A DNA stretch of 64,000 bases from a virus. The notes below the pieces were generated by a model. It saw only the letters and a list, made by a program, of their open reading frames with translations, did not search any database and was not told the DNA's origin. Numbering within the stretch: position 1 is the first letter of the stretch; every line of letters starts with the position of its first letter. Positions 37,955 to 52,900 of the stretch are shown one piece after another. The stretch covers positions 1-64,000 of the IMG/VR virus record IMGVR_UViG_3300036398_003730; one strand, written 5' to 3'. The translations under genes and the position numbers were made by a program.

Positions 37955-40900
37955 TGCCAAGGCTTAGGGACGTAGGAACACAGAGCTTAGATCTACTCAG
38001 CAAGAGCGTAATACCAGAAGGGACAAGTCCAGAAACTTCTGAAAGAATTGCCAGGAGAATGCTGGAGCTAACTCCTCTTGGATATTCTCAGGTAATTAGA
38101 GTAGAAATGAGACCAAGAACACTTCCAGATGGTTCCACTATTCAGTCTCCATTATTTGTTTTATCTCACACAGGTGAAGAATTTACAGATCTAGCAGAAG
38201 CAGTAAGAAGATCAAACGATTTTGGAATGGTTTCTTACGCAAGGTTATCTGCAGATCCAGATGCAAGAATAAATAGACAGCTTCCTTATGGAGAACTGCT
38301 TGAAGAAAGAAAAAAGATTTCAGAAGTTTTAACTGAAGCAAAAAAGAATCCAAGAGGAGCAACAGCAAAAGCTTTAAGAGACCTTGGTCTTGGAGAGGTC
38401 TTGGATGGAGCGCAACTAAAAACCTACACAAGACCTGGTGGAAGATCTTTTGAAACGGTTGATTTTGAAATAAGGGCTATGTCAATTGACGCTACAAAAG
38501 GTGTAGGCATGGATGCCTTTAGGGTTGGTGGAGATTCTGCTGGAGAAATGCTAGGCATAGCTTCTACTACAGATGATGGATTTAACTTTTTAGAATATGG
38601 ACTACCTGGCCAAAAGATGACTCAAACACAAATTGCCGCAATTAAATCATTTGTTGGATCACCAAGAATGTCTCCTTACGAACTTGCTGCTAAAGGAGGA
38701 AAAGAAGGTGGAATAGAAAGTCTGGTTCAAAAACTAACAAAAAGAAACAGAGGATATGAATCCCCTAGACAATTCTCTATGTCTGGAACTGGTGTACAAA
38801 AATTTTTAAGAGGTTCAGGAAAAGCTACATTAGCTGACGCAACGGTTATGGTCGATGCTAGAGCAGAAATGCTAACAGCAGCATTAGCATCAAAATTAAA
38901 CACTTCTTCGACTGCTACTAAAGAACAAAAATCAATAGCAAATAATTTAACAACGAGGTACAACGCTTTTTCCTATAAGTTCTACCATGATGCAGATCTC
39001 GCTGCAGCAGAAGGTTCAAATATATTAGATGCAATTTTAGATCCTAGCAAAACAAACCAAAAAACGTACACAGACATAGCAAAATTAATGAGAACAGCGC
39101 ATACTAGGGCATCTAGCTCTCGGTAAATCTGTTACAAAAGAATTTGAAAGTTTAGTAGAAAGCTCTAGAACAATAGATAGTGCTACAAAAAATGCACTAA
39201 AACTAACACTAGATAAAATGGAAGTATCAGTTGACGGTGTATTTGTTGTAAATAAAAATCATTTAGAAAAATATATTATAGGAGATAGAGACGCAAGAGG
39301 AAATATAGCTCGATATAAATCTGGCCCAAGAAGAGGAAGAATGTCAAGCGATTCACTACTGCAAACCTATGAGGGTTTTTATATGAGATACCTTGAAGAA
39401 GGTGAGTCTATGGATACTGCAGCTCAACAACAAATGCGAGATTTAAGAGCGCAAATTGAAGCTTTTGCAACTCTTGATGAAAGAGAATTTACAAGAGCAG
39501 ATGGGACCAGAGGCGTTAGGCTAGACGCAAGAATGAGGGATATAGAATCCCTAAACGCAAGAATAGGTGTAGGAGAAGGGCCTTTCGCGTTCTTAAAAGG
39601 TAGAGGTAGAATAGTAGAAGATTTACCGGACGATGTATCAATCGTTATTCCAGATGTTATGGTTAAAAAAGAAACTGGATTTCAAGAATTCTTAAATTTT
39701 GATGTTCTAGACGCACGAAGCACCGAAGCTGTTAACCCTGACCTTCAGATGATATTATTTCATAGAGAAGCATTTACTGAATTTGATGCAGCAGGAAATG
39801 CAATGGTACCGAAGGTAACAACGGATTATGCAAAAAGTCAAATGGATGAGTTGGATGAAATCCTTAGAACTGGAATAGTTCCAGAAAAGGTTAGAGAAAG
39901 AGTAATGCAAAATCTTGACGAGACTACTAGAGATGCATTCAACTTAACTTTTGGTAAGCACAAAGCTGGATCAAAATATCAAAACAAAGAGCTAGCAAAA
40001 AGATTAAATAACGCCCTTATTAGCGGTAACGTTACAGATCCAGAAGTGGTCAACGCTTTAACTAATTATTATAGAAGGCAAATTTTTGATGAAACTCGTA
40101 CAAATAATAAAAGAGTAAGAATATTAAAAACTCCTGATTTATTTAGATTTGATATTGAAGCTGAAATACCATCATTACAAGGTCAAGATACTCCATTCCT
40201 ATTAGCCACTAGAGGATCCGTAAATAAGGGTATAGATAAAGTAGAAATGATGGCAACCGATACAACTGGGGCTAGTGTTGTAAGAAATGTCGATTTCTCT
40301 AGAGCTAGAATTTATAATCATAGACTTTTATTTAGTGGACTATCATCTGTTACACATCAGGCTTCTTTGGGTGGATTCGACTTTGACGACAAAGGTCTTC
40401 CAACAATAAGAAGCTTTGTTGATAATGCGGGCAGAAAGAGAACCGCATTTATGACATTTAGACAGCCAACTGGTCCTTCTGAATTTGTAGTTCAAACAAT
40501 ATCAAAAGACCATCATACTTTAAATGAATTGTTTGGAAAAAATGATCAATTTAAAAAAACACTTTTACAAATAGCTGATGATGACACCGCCGATGCAACA
40601 TTGAGGACAGCGGCTGGAGAAATGCATGAGTACATGAATTTTAATGTAGGAAAATTTAAAGATTATACAGATGAAGAAGCAAAGAGGTTTGCGTATCTCC
40701 ATAGAAAATTTGCAGGCATAGGAGTAACAAAAGAAAACATTGCAAATAGAGAACTTCTTGGAACCAAGAGCTCTAGACTTTTTGATGAGTCCTTTGGTTT
40801 TTTCAGAGATACACAAATTAATGCAGACAACGTAATAGATGCTGCCTATAACAGAATTCACGGAAGAGGCGTACAAGAAATACCAGAAAGATTAATGAAT

Positions 40901-43489
40901 CTTATGGCAAAGGTTGGAGCTGGTGGTGCGTTAACTCTTACCCCTGAAGTCATGAGAGAAGCAGCAGCTACACTGGATGAAAAAGAAATGAAGTTTTTAG
41001 CACCTTATTATGCTAGAGGTCAATTCTTTAGATTGTTTGGCGAAACTGCTCCAGCAGCTTTTGAGGAATCTGAAAGAACTGCAATAGTTGAAGGGTTAAG
41101 GAAACAAAGGGCAGCAGATACAGCTTTGCTTGACAGAATGATTTCCAAATCTGGCGATACATTTGATATGGTAGATTTAGACTTTAGAAAAGCTCTTGCA
41201 GGAATAGTAGAAAATCAATTACCAGATTCGGCAGATACAGCTTCTAGAGCAATGAAAAAAAGAGTTGCTTTGGCAGAAATCGAAAAGGGAATGGAGCTTT
41301 ATAGATCAAGGCTTAATTTTGGAGACGCTGAGACAGCCATACTTGGTAGTTATGTCAACAAACTTATGGCCGTTGGTTCAACAGTGGACCAAATGGAAGA
41401 TATTATGTCCGATCTTGCTTCAAGGGGTGACGCAAGCACGGATGCGTTCCTCGATTTTGTTAGAAAAGAAGTAATAACACCATTCTTCATTCCAGAAGAA
41501 GCTGTTGACTTTACCAAGACAACGGGTGGAATGAGGGTCTTGGGTGCAACAACTGCAGCTGCAGAAGCTTCTAATAGAAATGCAATTTTAAAAGCTTTTG
41601 CACTAACAGCAGATGCAGCGATGACCAACATGGACCCTCGTCAAGTTGGCAAAGCTCTAGAGGAACTTGGAATTAAAAATCTAGATGAAGCAGGAGAAAC
41701 ACTCATGCAACATCTAGGTATGAGAATTGCAATAATGCAAGCTGGAGCAGAAGCCCTTGGCATAAGTCCAGAGGATTTAGAAAGATTTGGAGTAGATCCA
41801 AGATTATATAATCTTAAAATTCAAGGAACAAAAAATGCAGAGAATCTAGGAATAGGAATTCAGCAAGGATTACAGAAACTTTCCGATTTCGTTGATGCAA
41901 ACCTAGATCCAGATGCTCAGGCAAGATTTGCTGAAGCAAGGGTTCGCTTAGAGTCAGCAGTTGGAGCTGATATGAAAACACTTGGAGAGTTAATTAGTAT
42001 TAGTTCTAACAGTAAATATGCAGCTGCTTCAATGCATTTAGATGCTGCAGATAATTTTAACGTAAGATTGCAAAACGCAAACCGTAAAGCATTTATGTCA
42101 AGAAGCGCAGCAGAAATAGACATATTTTATATGAATAGACAAGGTGCACCAATAGCAAGCGAAGTTGAATCTGAAGCTGCAAGAATTGTTGCACAAGCCC
42201 AAGATCAGATGAAGGCTTTTGACGAGTTCCAAAGATCCATAACAAGGGCAGAGTCCGCTGAAGGATTTGAAAAATCGCAACTAGAAAGAGCAAGAGCTAA
42301 TCTAGGAGAAGAAATAAGGCAAGACATAGTTGCAAGCGTTGAAAGATTAAGAGCTGGCGGAATGGATAATTTAACTGAGCTTGATTTTTACGATGCAATT
42401 CAATTACAGGAAAGAATGCAAAAAGTATCACATAGAGAATTAGCTACTTTAGGCGAAATTGATCCAGCAGTTCCAAATAGATTGTCTGAACTAAAAAGAC
42501 TGTCCGAGTTAAGAAGAAATTACTTTGGAATTGTTACAGATAGAAGATTCGAAGGTTCAGACGCTCAAAAAATGCACCAAGTAGTAGATAGATATTTGAG
42601 TTACCTTACCCCAGAAGCAAGAGCAAGAGCAGAAGAATCCTTAACACAAGCAGACGAAACTCAAAAAATGATTACAAGAATAATGAACATCGATTCTCCT
42701 GGAAGCGCCAGAAGATTAAGAGGTTATGCTCCACGTGGTCGTGCAGGAGTCATAGCTCCTCCAACTTTGAGTGAATTAACATCAGGAATAATGACAGAAG
42801 ATGATTTTAGGCAAATAGGACAACTAATAGAAACATCTAGAAGCGACGAGGCAATGGCTGCCGTAAGAGAAATTGGCGATGAAGATACTATAAGAAATAT
42901 ATCTGGAGTACAAAAAGCAGCAGGAGAAGTAAGCACTCTTTATCAAGCAAGAGCTGCAGGTTTTGAAGATATGTATATGGACCCTGCAACTGGCAGAGTT
43001 TCAATACCGGCCATAGCTGATGCAGCAGGTAGTCCATCTGGAGCTACCACAAGACCAATAGCTGGTCAAAAATATAAAAGAATATCCAAAGCCATCGCCG
43101 ATGGAGACTTAAAAAGACTCATAGATAAACCATATGTTAAAGGCACACTTGCAGGAATTGTTGCTCTTGGAGCTTTTGGATTTATACATTCTGCAAGAAA
43201 AGACCACTCACCAGAAGACATGACTGGCCCACCGCTTTTGCCAGGAGGCAGTGCATACGAGTCTGGTTATCCAGGAAATACTTTAAATCTTCAGCCAAAA
43301 AATTATCCAATGATTTCTGGAGAAAATGGCGTTACATATAGAGTAAACGTCTCTGGATCAAACGAAAATGCAAGAAGATTTGGCGATTCTATCGGAGCAC
43401 TTATGCCCGGAGCTTCTTCTGCAACATATTATAATAATATTAAAGATTTAAATGTGGATCCGTACAAAGAAATGGGAAGTTCCTTCTAG
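37954..43489 (+). CDS. giant virion protein, one CGG +1 shift
   Basis: ATG 37954 overlaps the previous stop by one base. After 389 codons CGG 39121 is followed in zero frame directly by TAA. Skipping C gives ASSSGKSVTKEFESLVESSR and 32 open codons before the long frame to 43489, about 1,844 residues in total. It is helical and rich in Ala, Arg, Glu and Asp, and has one probable membrane segment near the C-terminus (TLAGIVALGAFGFIHSA, about nt 43143-43195). It is probably an internal or ejected tail protein or a second tape-measure part; no enzyme motif was recognised. Confidence 0.8.
39121..39123 (+). other. CGG +1 recoding site 7
   Basis: P-site codon TCT, in-frame CGG, following base T (GGT, Gly). 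In zero frame the very next codon is TAA (39124), so without recoding the 1,844-residue protein would end at residue 390. Confidence 0.93.
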
Positions 43490-43498
43490 GAGAAATGT

Positions 43499-43972
43499 AT
43501 GATATTTGACGCAGAAAATCAAAATAAAAACCTCAAAGATGCAGGACAGAAAAACATAGATACATCTCCCAGAGTTAAAGAAGCAATGGGAGAGTCTAAA
43601 AAAGTAACAACTGGCAAAGAAGAATCCAGTAGATCTGTTGACACCGGCAAAAGAAAAATATCTCAATCAAAAGACAGAAAGATTGGCGGTAAACCTTCTT
43701 ATGAAGGTTATATGCATTCACCATCTGCTTCTATATCGGTAAATAATACAGGATATTTAAATAAAGATTTTCAAACTTCAAGAAATTCTCAGAATAAATT
43801 AAATCAATTTCTTGGAAATAAAGACCAAATATTGTCAAGAAATCAGCCCTACTTAGCCTCATCACAAGGTATGCCAAAGGGAATGTCGGTAACAAATTAT
43901 AGCAAATTTACAGAAAGTAATTCTTCCAGTTCAAGGATGTCTGCTATAATTAGAAATAACAATATGATATAG
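43499..43972 (+). CDS. small disordered hypothetical virion protein
   Basis: The 157-residue product is Lys/Ser/Asn-rich and low in hydrophobic residues (NQNKNLKDAGQKNID..., SSSSRMSAIIRNNNMI), so it is likely unstructured. It lies nine bases after one giant virion gene and nine before the next, in the same direction. It may be a linker or chaperone. Confidence 0.6.
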   Translation: MIFDAENQNKNLKDAGQKNIDTSPRVKEAMGESKKVTTGKEESSRSVDTGKRKISQSKDRKIGGKPSYEGYMHSPSASISVNNTGYLNKDFQTSRNSQNKLNQFLGNKDQILSRNQPYLASSQGMPKGMSVTNYSKFTESNSSSSRMSAIIRNNNMI

Positions 43973-43981
43973 GAATTAAAG

Positions 43982-46900
43982 ATGTCAGTACCAGATACAG
44001 TTACAAAAAGTGACCTAGATAGTTACGTGATTCTTCTTTTTGATGGAATCATTGAAAATTATGATAATCTCTTAGAAGCAGAAAAAGACTTTATAAGTGA
44101 TTACTTCGGTGATGCCTGGGAATTGTTTGTAACTGATAGCGACAAAATGTCATCTCCTGATCTTATACAGTTTATGCTAAAAACTTATGCAGGACCACTT
44201 TGGACTTCAAAACAAGCATCTTTTTCAATATCTGGTTCTTACAGTGAGTTTTATAAAATAACAGAAATACCACAAACAGCAGAAGCGGTAAGTAATTTAA
44301 AGAGACTTTCTGTTGGTGGTGCCGGTTCAATTCTATATGGTTACGGTAACGATAAAGATTTTTCCATAGGTGGAGATGGAGTAGGAACTGGCACATATAG
44401 GGGAATTAGTTCTGATTTTACTGTAAATTTTAAAGACTTTTTTTATCATATTTCTCCAAAAGATATAAAAGGCGAAGAAGCTAGAAAAGTTCTTTATAGA
44501 CTTTCTGAGTCTGGTTTATTAGATCTACTGTTTTATAAACCTAAGGTTCAAGACTTTGCTAGAAAAAGATATGTTAGCAAAGACGCACTACAAAAAAGTG
44601 CACTTGAGTATGTTGACGAATACGGTGAAGATCTAGATTGGTTAGCGGCACTAACTAGAACTTATAACATAATAATAAAAGATCCGATATCTGCATGGTT
44701 GATGTCTAGGTATTTTCCTAATTTAGCAGAATATATTTTTACCGCTTTGGCTGCAACAGCAGATTATTCAAATAATGGATTTGGTGGCTCAACAAAAGAT
44801 CCGTTAAATGATCCAATTGAAATGGCCAAAAGAATGTTTAAAGCTTTTGGTACAGACGTAAACGGTGATGCAATATTCAAACCAGCTTGGACATTAATCA
44901 ATACAGCTATGAGAATAGAAGCTGCATTAGCTGAATTTCCATTTAGAAACAATATTCCACCAAGACCACCAGATATATTTCACCTAAGATTAGGCGCAGC
45001 TAATTTCTATGTGCCACCAGTAACAATTAACGTTAACTCCATGTTTAAGACAGGAAGTTTAACTGGACGGAGCAATCAGACAAAAAAATACTCCGAAGTT
45101 TAACGCTGGATACAAAGAAACCTCAGTTTCAATGAGGTTATTCTTTCCTAACTATGAAGAAATTTGGGGAATATCAATCAAAGACGCAGCAAATATAGAT
45201 CTTTCAAAAGATGATTTTGCCATTGATTTTGCTACAGATAGCGAAGATAAGATAGATAAATTTCTTTCTTCATTAAGAGGTTTAGTAGCAGCATTTAAGT
45301 ATTCTCCAATTCTTCCGATTAAAAATCAATATTTAAATGCAGTTCATGGAATCACTGGTGTTGCTCTAGCTGGAATGAACATATCAACAATTCCTGGTTT
45401 CCCTTTTTGTTTAGTTGTAGACCTTGAGCTTAATTCATTCAATCATAAACCATTCTTGCCAATGATTAAGGACTTTAACCAAGCTGTTCATTGGGGTAAG
45501 TATAGACACTATATGGGCAGGGCTGCACAAAGCCTAGATGCTTATATCAATAAAGAGTTCTTATTGAGTCAAGACATTATTGATACTCAGATTCAAGACC
45601 CCAACATGCCAAACCTAACATCGTCAACTCAAAACCAAACAGCAGATGTTGATCCAGGAACTTCCAATGTAACTTTTACTGGTTCAGTAAATCAATCCAT
45701 AAATGATGAAACAAGTACAGTTTTAAAAACTAATATTATAAGAGACTGGAGAAATGGAAATAACATAAGTGTGTTTATGCCAGAAAGAGTCCAGTCAAGA
45801 ATATTTACTCCTGATACATCAACTTTTAGATCACAACAAGAAAAAATATTAAATGATACAGGAAGAAATTTTTGGAACGCTACATTATACAAGTTTGGAA
45901 TTGATATAAATGAATCAGCTGGATATGGCAGAACGTTAGACAGCGTAGTAACAACATCAATGGATAGAAACTATTCAATGAGTGTTAAAAGAAAAGTTAC
46001 AACAGCTATTGACTTAATATTAGCTGGTAGAAATGAAGACGGAATAAATGATAAAATTTATAAGTATTTAGCTACTGCATATATATTAAATAATCCAATA
46101 GTTTATACCGTTCCATCTGATACTAGTAAAAATTATTCTGGAGCAGAGTATCTTTTAGGGGAAACTGACATAGCACCATCTGATGAAATTAAATTATTTC
46201 CTCTTGGTGGGTCAACTGATGTAGATCAATCAAAATATAGTTTAAAATATATTAAAAACTATCTAAGACAACAGTCATATGGATCAGCAGGTCTATTAAC
46301 AAAGCTTGTAGAAGATTTAACATTTGAAAAAGTCCAAGCTGATAATGTAGCTAAAAACCCAGCAGCCGTAGCAGAAGTTAGGGCAAAAATAAAAGATGAA
46401 TTATCTAAAGCATTTAATAATACGCTCTATGATAGATTCTTTTCTTCTGGACCAATTAAAGATTACATAGACGCACAACAAGCAAAGCAGAACGCCTACT
46501 CATTTAGAGAGTGGGAAGTTCCAATGGTTCAAGTCGACCTAGATCCAGAAAAAGTTATTGTCGATGGAGTTAATGTAAGCCTAGGTAATAGTTTGGTAAA
46601 ACTTCAACTTCAGCTACAAGAAGAGCCAACCTATCAACACGTAGGTGGTAAAGATAGTTATGTCAGTATATCTATGACTGTTTTTGGAGAAGCAGAGTTA
46701 ATAAAAATAAGAAATATATTTGAACATATTAACGGTTTAGCCAGGCTAGAACATGCAGCAGGTGTCATAGGTTTCTTGGGAATCAAGAATATAATTACAT
46801 CTCTTTGTGGCGTTAAATATGTTCTTCCCCTTAGATATAATGTTGATACAATTCCTGGATACCCACATGTATACAAGGTTCAATTAACGTTAGTGGATTT

Positions 46901-49900
46901 TGACATATTTCAACAAAAAAGAGAAAAACTCTCTTCTGAGCAACAGCAAAAATTTGTTGATGAGTTTGGAACAAAAAGAAATCCTTTCCTAAGAATTAAA
47001 CAACTTTGGGGAGCATTCAACGCATACCCAGATTTGCCATTAGAAATATACGATAAGAATAAAAATGTCGTAGGATGTATGGATCCTGATTATTATTTCA
47101 GAAGCTTTGAAATGTTCGATAGGGATGTAATTGTTAACCAAAGCTTGCAGGAAGCAACGCAAGTTGCAGTTTATGAAGACGCAGAACAGCAAGGGGAAAG
47201 CTCTAGATCTGAAGAACAAAAAGAAATCAATAGATATGCTGATATTGTTGCTGACTACCTTAAGAAGAGCGACTTAGAGGGACTCGTTGCCTATCTTAAG
47301 TTAAATAACCTTAGTCCAACCAAATCATATAAAATAGTTGAAGCAACAATAACAAAGTACGCTGGTCAAATTAAAAGATCTTTATTATTAGACTATATTG
47401 ATGAGCTAGAAGAAGAAGACAAAGTATATATATTCTCTGATACTAAATTTTCTGTTCCTATGGGAGAATATAGTGTTGGTCAAATTACAAACTCAGAAGA
47501 AGGTCTTAAGGAAACGTTGGATGCAGTTTTCTCACAAACAGCCTCATCAGAGTCTGAGTTTGTATCCATAGATCCAGATAATTTAACTTCTGGAATTGAG
47601 GGATCTCCATACGTTCACGGTTTAGTGTATGCAATACCAGCTTCAGAAGATGGAACTGCAAATCATGTTCCAGCTATGATTCAAACTGCTCATGGATATA
47701 ACTTTGGGTATCTTGCTAGAACAGATGGTAGATTCTATTTAAAGAATAGTGATTTTACAGTTAAAAAAATTAATAAGACAGCTGCACAAAATGCTAGAAA
47801 TACTTTGTTAGATCCAACTAAAACAGAAAAGCAAAAAAAAGAAGCACAGCAAGTTCTTGACGATTTAAAAACACAAGAAAATGAAAAGATAGATGTAGTA
47901 TCTTTTTCTAAAGTAGCAGATAGTCAGACTCCAGATAAAGCAGTAACAAAAGCTCATATGAGTGAAATTGGAACAAAGGCTTTGTCAGAGTATCAATACG
48001 CCTACTCTAACTCTGGATCTGATCCAGAATCAATAGGACCAAATGGCGACCAGTACTCAGTAACAAAGCACTGGGAAAAAATGCTGGTAGATACTTCTTA
48101 TAGAGATATTTCAGGAAGAATGATTAGAGCATTCCCTACATATATGTTATGGCTCATTGATGAGGGCGGTCTTGGAATGGCCGGAGTTAAAATCTTTGAC
48201 AATTTTTATGGACTACAATCAATAATAGATTTTTCAATAGTTCAGTCAGAAGATATATTAGGAGACACTTTGATATTCAGAGTATCAAATATGTATTCAA
48301 AGCTAACAAGACCAGAAGCTTCCGAAATATACAGAGAAGGCAGCAGCGCCTACGATGATGTAAATAATTCAAACGACCAATCTCAACCAGAAAATATGAC
48401 TCAAGGATTGGAAAGAATTGTTGACGTCTTATTGAGAAGACAAGATAACTTTAGAAGGCATTATGAAAATAAGTATGTTGTAGACATTGAAAACATTAGA
48501 CTAAAGCCAGGAGTAAGAGTTCACCTAAGGGGTGGATATGGTTCTAATCCAAACTCTTTGCAAACCCTTTTCAATGGCATGGTTACCAATGTTGAACAAG
48601 GAGAAATTGTTACAGTTACTTGTCAGTCCGACGCTATAGAACTAAGTCCAATCATAAACTCTGCAAACAAAAAAGGTGATAGCGGAAAAATTGATGGAGG
48701 TTTAAATACCGGAATGTTCTTGTCTGAACCAAGAGACTTAATGGTTAAGCTTCTATCTATGGGTACCTCTAGGTTCAGAGAGGCCATGAAGCACGCAACA
48801 AGAGGAACTGTTTTTTCTGAAAACAAATTTGGAATTAGACATTTTGGACACATATTATATGAACCACTAAACGATCTTGAAGCAGATAGAAATGCAAAGA
48901 TTAAAGAAGGCTTTAAGAATGCTATCGAAGCTGCATCTACAGACAAACTAAATGCATCAAGCCTACTTAAGGCAGCATGGAGTCAAACTGGAGGATCTTA
49001 CAATGGCGTTGACACTGGAATTGGTTTAGGTTCAGCAATTCTTGGCGGATTTACTGGAGGCCCAGTAGGAGCTATAGCAGCAGGAACTGCAGGTTTTGCA
49101 ATGAGGTCCCCAATAGTTGGCCACATGAGAACTCTAATGGCTAACCTTAATACTCAAAGAGACTATGAAATTTTTAAAAGAAATATATATCCAGGAAACG
49201 GTTTAGGGGTAGCTCAATTCTTAGGTGGAGACCTTGATTCTGGGTGGTCAACCGCAGCAACAATAGATAATAATGAAAATTTATCAGAAGATAGAATGGC
49301 CTATGTCCGCAGGTTAGGCGACGCACAATGGAGTAAGGCAATAGAAAGAAATAGCGCACTAGCAGAGAGTCAGGCTAGAACAGTTAACGGCGGTGCTTTA
49401 AACGACTCTTCTAACATAGAAGGTTCAGCACAGTTTTTAAGCGGTCTTATTGGCGTAGCTGGTGCTGGCCTACTTGCTGTAGGAATGCCAGTTGTAGGAT
49501 CTGCTATGTTGGGCGCAGGATTACTAGGTGTTACAAACGGAAGAACAGCAGGAAGCATATTTGAAACGCTTGGTCTTTTGTCCTCATTGGATGACGACAT
49601 GCCAGGATTTGATGAGGTTTCATTTAGAGCCCAAACATATATGAGATCCGTGTGGGATATGTTTCAATTGTGTGCAAGGCTTCTTCCAAATTATATAGTT
49701 GCAGTAAGACCATTCGAAGATAGGTCTACAGTTTTCTATGGAAAACCACACTGGCTTTACACTTCCGGTGTTGTACCCGTTTCTACTGGATTCTTGCATC
49801 CAGATGCAGCAATGAAAAAGGGTCTGATTGACACTGGTCCGAAGATGGAATCTCCAGACCAAGAGCTTCTTGATATCTTAAACAAGATAAATAAAGAAGC

Positions 49901-52900
49901 TAGTCCTATGCAGGATGCAACTGCTTTCCTAAAAACTTTTGAACCATATGAGGCAGCAAAACAGCAAGCTAATAAAATATATACTGGCACAGAAGAATTT
50001 GCCCCAGTTGAATATATTAAGAAAAACTATACAAAGAAGTTAATAAATTTTTATGATCCAAGAAGAATGTTTTTTTATGATAGCGAAGAAAAGAAAATAG
50101 CTTCTCGTCTTCCTGTAAGCTCAGGCCTTGTTAATGTTGGCTTTCACCTTCCATTTGGAGATCAAGAGGAACAAGAAATGCCAGTATCTGAAATAGCAGA
50201 AAAGCACAAACAAATACCACAACTTCCTTATAGATATCAGTTTCCATATTTTACAAGTAGAGCAACAAAAGCATTTGATGGTAGACATAGTGGATATGTG
50301 TTCAACTACACTGCGAGAGATTTATTTGATTATAGAGAAGATGAGGGTGATTTTAATGGACCTTCTTCAGCAAGGTATACTGGTTCAGTAGATTTTAGAA
50401 ATTTATTTTTTGCTGAGCTATCAGCATTAAGCACCTCTGCTTCTGGAATTTTTAATTTAGGTGATAATATATCAAAAATTGAAGGATATTATAAGCTTGA
50501 TTCCTTTCAGTTTACAAGGGGTTTAATCGAAGGAATGAATGCAGACTTTGCAAATTCATACGCCGGATCAGCTTTTATGGATAGATCTCCAACAGACTAT
50601 TCTATGAGTCCAACAATTAGCGCGGCATTTGACAAAATCACAATGCCGCTACCTTATAGTGAAAACATTAGATTTACCGTTAATGCAGACGACTTAAGTG
50701 ATAAGTCGCTAGAGGATCAAGCTACCTTGTTTAAAAAAGGGTCAGATAATATTTTAATAGGTAAGTACAAATTTTTAAATGATGATAGCGAAAATCAAAC
50801 TTATGCTCCTTTTGAATTCGAGAATAAAGATACTTATGATAAAATAAAAAAATTAAAAATATACAAAGAATGGGGAACTCCAAAAACAGCTGAGCAAGAG
50901 CAGTTTTATATAGCTATGCGATGGCCATATAATCCAGAGTTTTTTGAAGAAGATACAAGTTTACGTGATAAGTTTAAAACAGCATATGCATCTGAATCAA
51001 TGGGGCTCAATGGTAATAATTCTGATATTTCAAATTATTTATTTGGAAAAGCTTCTGATTACAAAAAAAGAAAAGTTATGGTTTATAGTCCATTAACTAA
51101 TACAGCAGTTGTATGCTATCCGGCATATTTCCTTTGGGGAAATCAAAAAGACGCTGCTTTTATAGAAAACAAGATAGAATACAGCAGCTATGCAACAGAC
51201 GCCGAGAACCCATTCATAGATGCCGTAGTCTCACCCGATGCTGCATACTATCTTGGTATATTAACAAGTGAATCATACGCTACTCATGCGGTAGAAAGAA
51301 GTCTGCAACTCCCGTTATATGGTCTAGATTTTATAGCCAATAGTTCTCTAAACGTTTCTAAAAACTCAGCTGGAGTAGATAGAACCGGAAGAGATAATGA
51401 ACTTCCTAAAAATCATTTTGAAGACTATCAAAAAGCTGTAGGAGTTCTTGGAAACAGTGCTGGCATTCAAGAGTCTTTATATCAAAAAGATTTAGTTTCA
51501 AAATATTATGGATCAGTCATAGTTCCAATATCAAGAAGATGTTTATTTACTTTTGTAGAAGACGATTTTCCATTAGGAATTATACCTTCTACAATTATAA
51601 ATCCAACAATGTACGATTATGCTCCTGATTTAGATAAAAAAGGAAAATGGATATCAGACAAATCTTTTATTATTGGTTTTGGAACACCTGCATCTGGTGC
51701 AGATGGCGCAAAAGCTATTTTTGAAGAATACAATGACGCAGACAAAGATATGGGATTTCAAGGAGAAGACCTTTTTAAGACATATGGTGATAATTCGTAT
51801 AGGGAGTACGGTTATTTAGCAGAGATTCTAAAAAATACAGATTTAGTAAAAGACAACGACGCAATAAAAGAGGCGATGTTTAGTCCAGCTGGCGACGCAG
51901 AAATTGTTTTTGAGACAAAAGAAGAAGCTATGTTAAGAGCTTCTATAGGTGGAAACCCGATTCCATTTAAAGGTGACTATGGATATTTTTCTAGTGTTAT
52001 AAATGGAGATTTTGAAAAAATAAGTAAAGACAACTTATACACCAGATTAGCTAAAGAGATAAATACTTTTAAAGATGGTGGTGACGACGATGATGAAGGA
52101 AGAAATGTATTTGTTGATATATACGATCCAGAAGCAGACTACATAGTTTCAACAGCTGCTAGAAGAAATTACGATGAAGATTATGATCCAACGACATCTG
52201 TAATAGCAGGCAATGGAAGAACTCTATCTCAAGCAAGGGAAATATGGGATTTCTTTAGAGTTAATTTTCATGAAGAGAAAAAAGTAAAAGATATTTTTTT
52301 TGAAACATTTGGAATTGATGCAGATGATACTGAAAAACTACCAGAAGCTATATTAAGTTTAATAATAAACCAAAACGACGATCAGACAATCTTTAGAAGA
52401 TATAGCAAAGATATTAGTAAAGGATACGATGGAACTGGAAAAACTTTTGACATTGTTTTTCAAGGAGATGCATCAGAAGAATTTGAGTCTCTTCTTGGTG
52501 AAAAATTTGTTCAAAATGGATTGACCGAAACGCAAGACAGTCCAAGTGGATCAGTGCAACCATTGGATGTAAATAAAATAAAAGAAGCTGTCAATTACAG
52601 TTCTGAAATATTTTTAGACACAGGAAAAAATTATAATGGAACTAGTAGAAAGCCTTTATTTGAAGATTTAGATTACCTTCTTTTAAAAAAATATTCTCAT
52701 ATAACTGGTTTGTTAAACTTTTTAATTATTGCCGAAGGCGCAACTAAAAACATTTCATCTGCAGATGATGATCTAGATCCTGTATCTAGAAGTATCGCAG
52801 GTTTTAGAGGTCAATTAAAACAAGAATTTGGCGATAACTATGACGCAAAACAGTTATTGAAGAAAATAGACTCTCCCAAAAAATTGTATCTGATGCTACT

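Noticed and set aside
39121-39217. Introns, inteins or large bypass elements at the breaks
   Set aside because: The frame is restored by skipping exactly one base; no intervening sequence or splice-like element is present.
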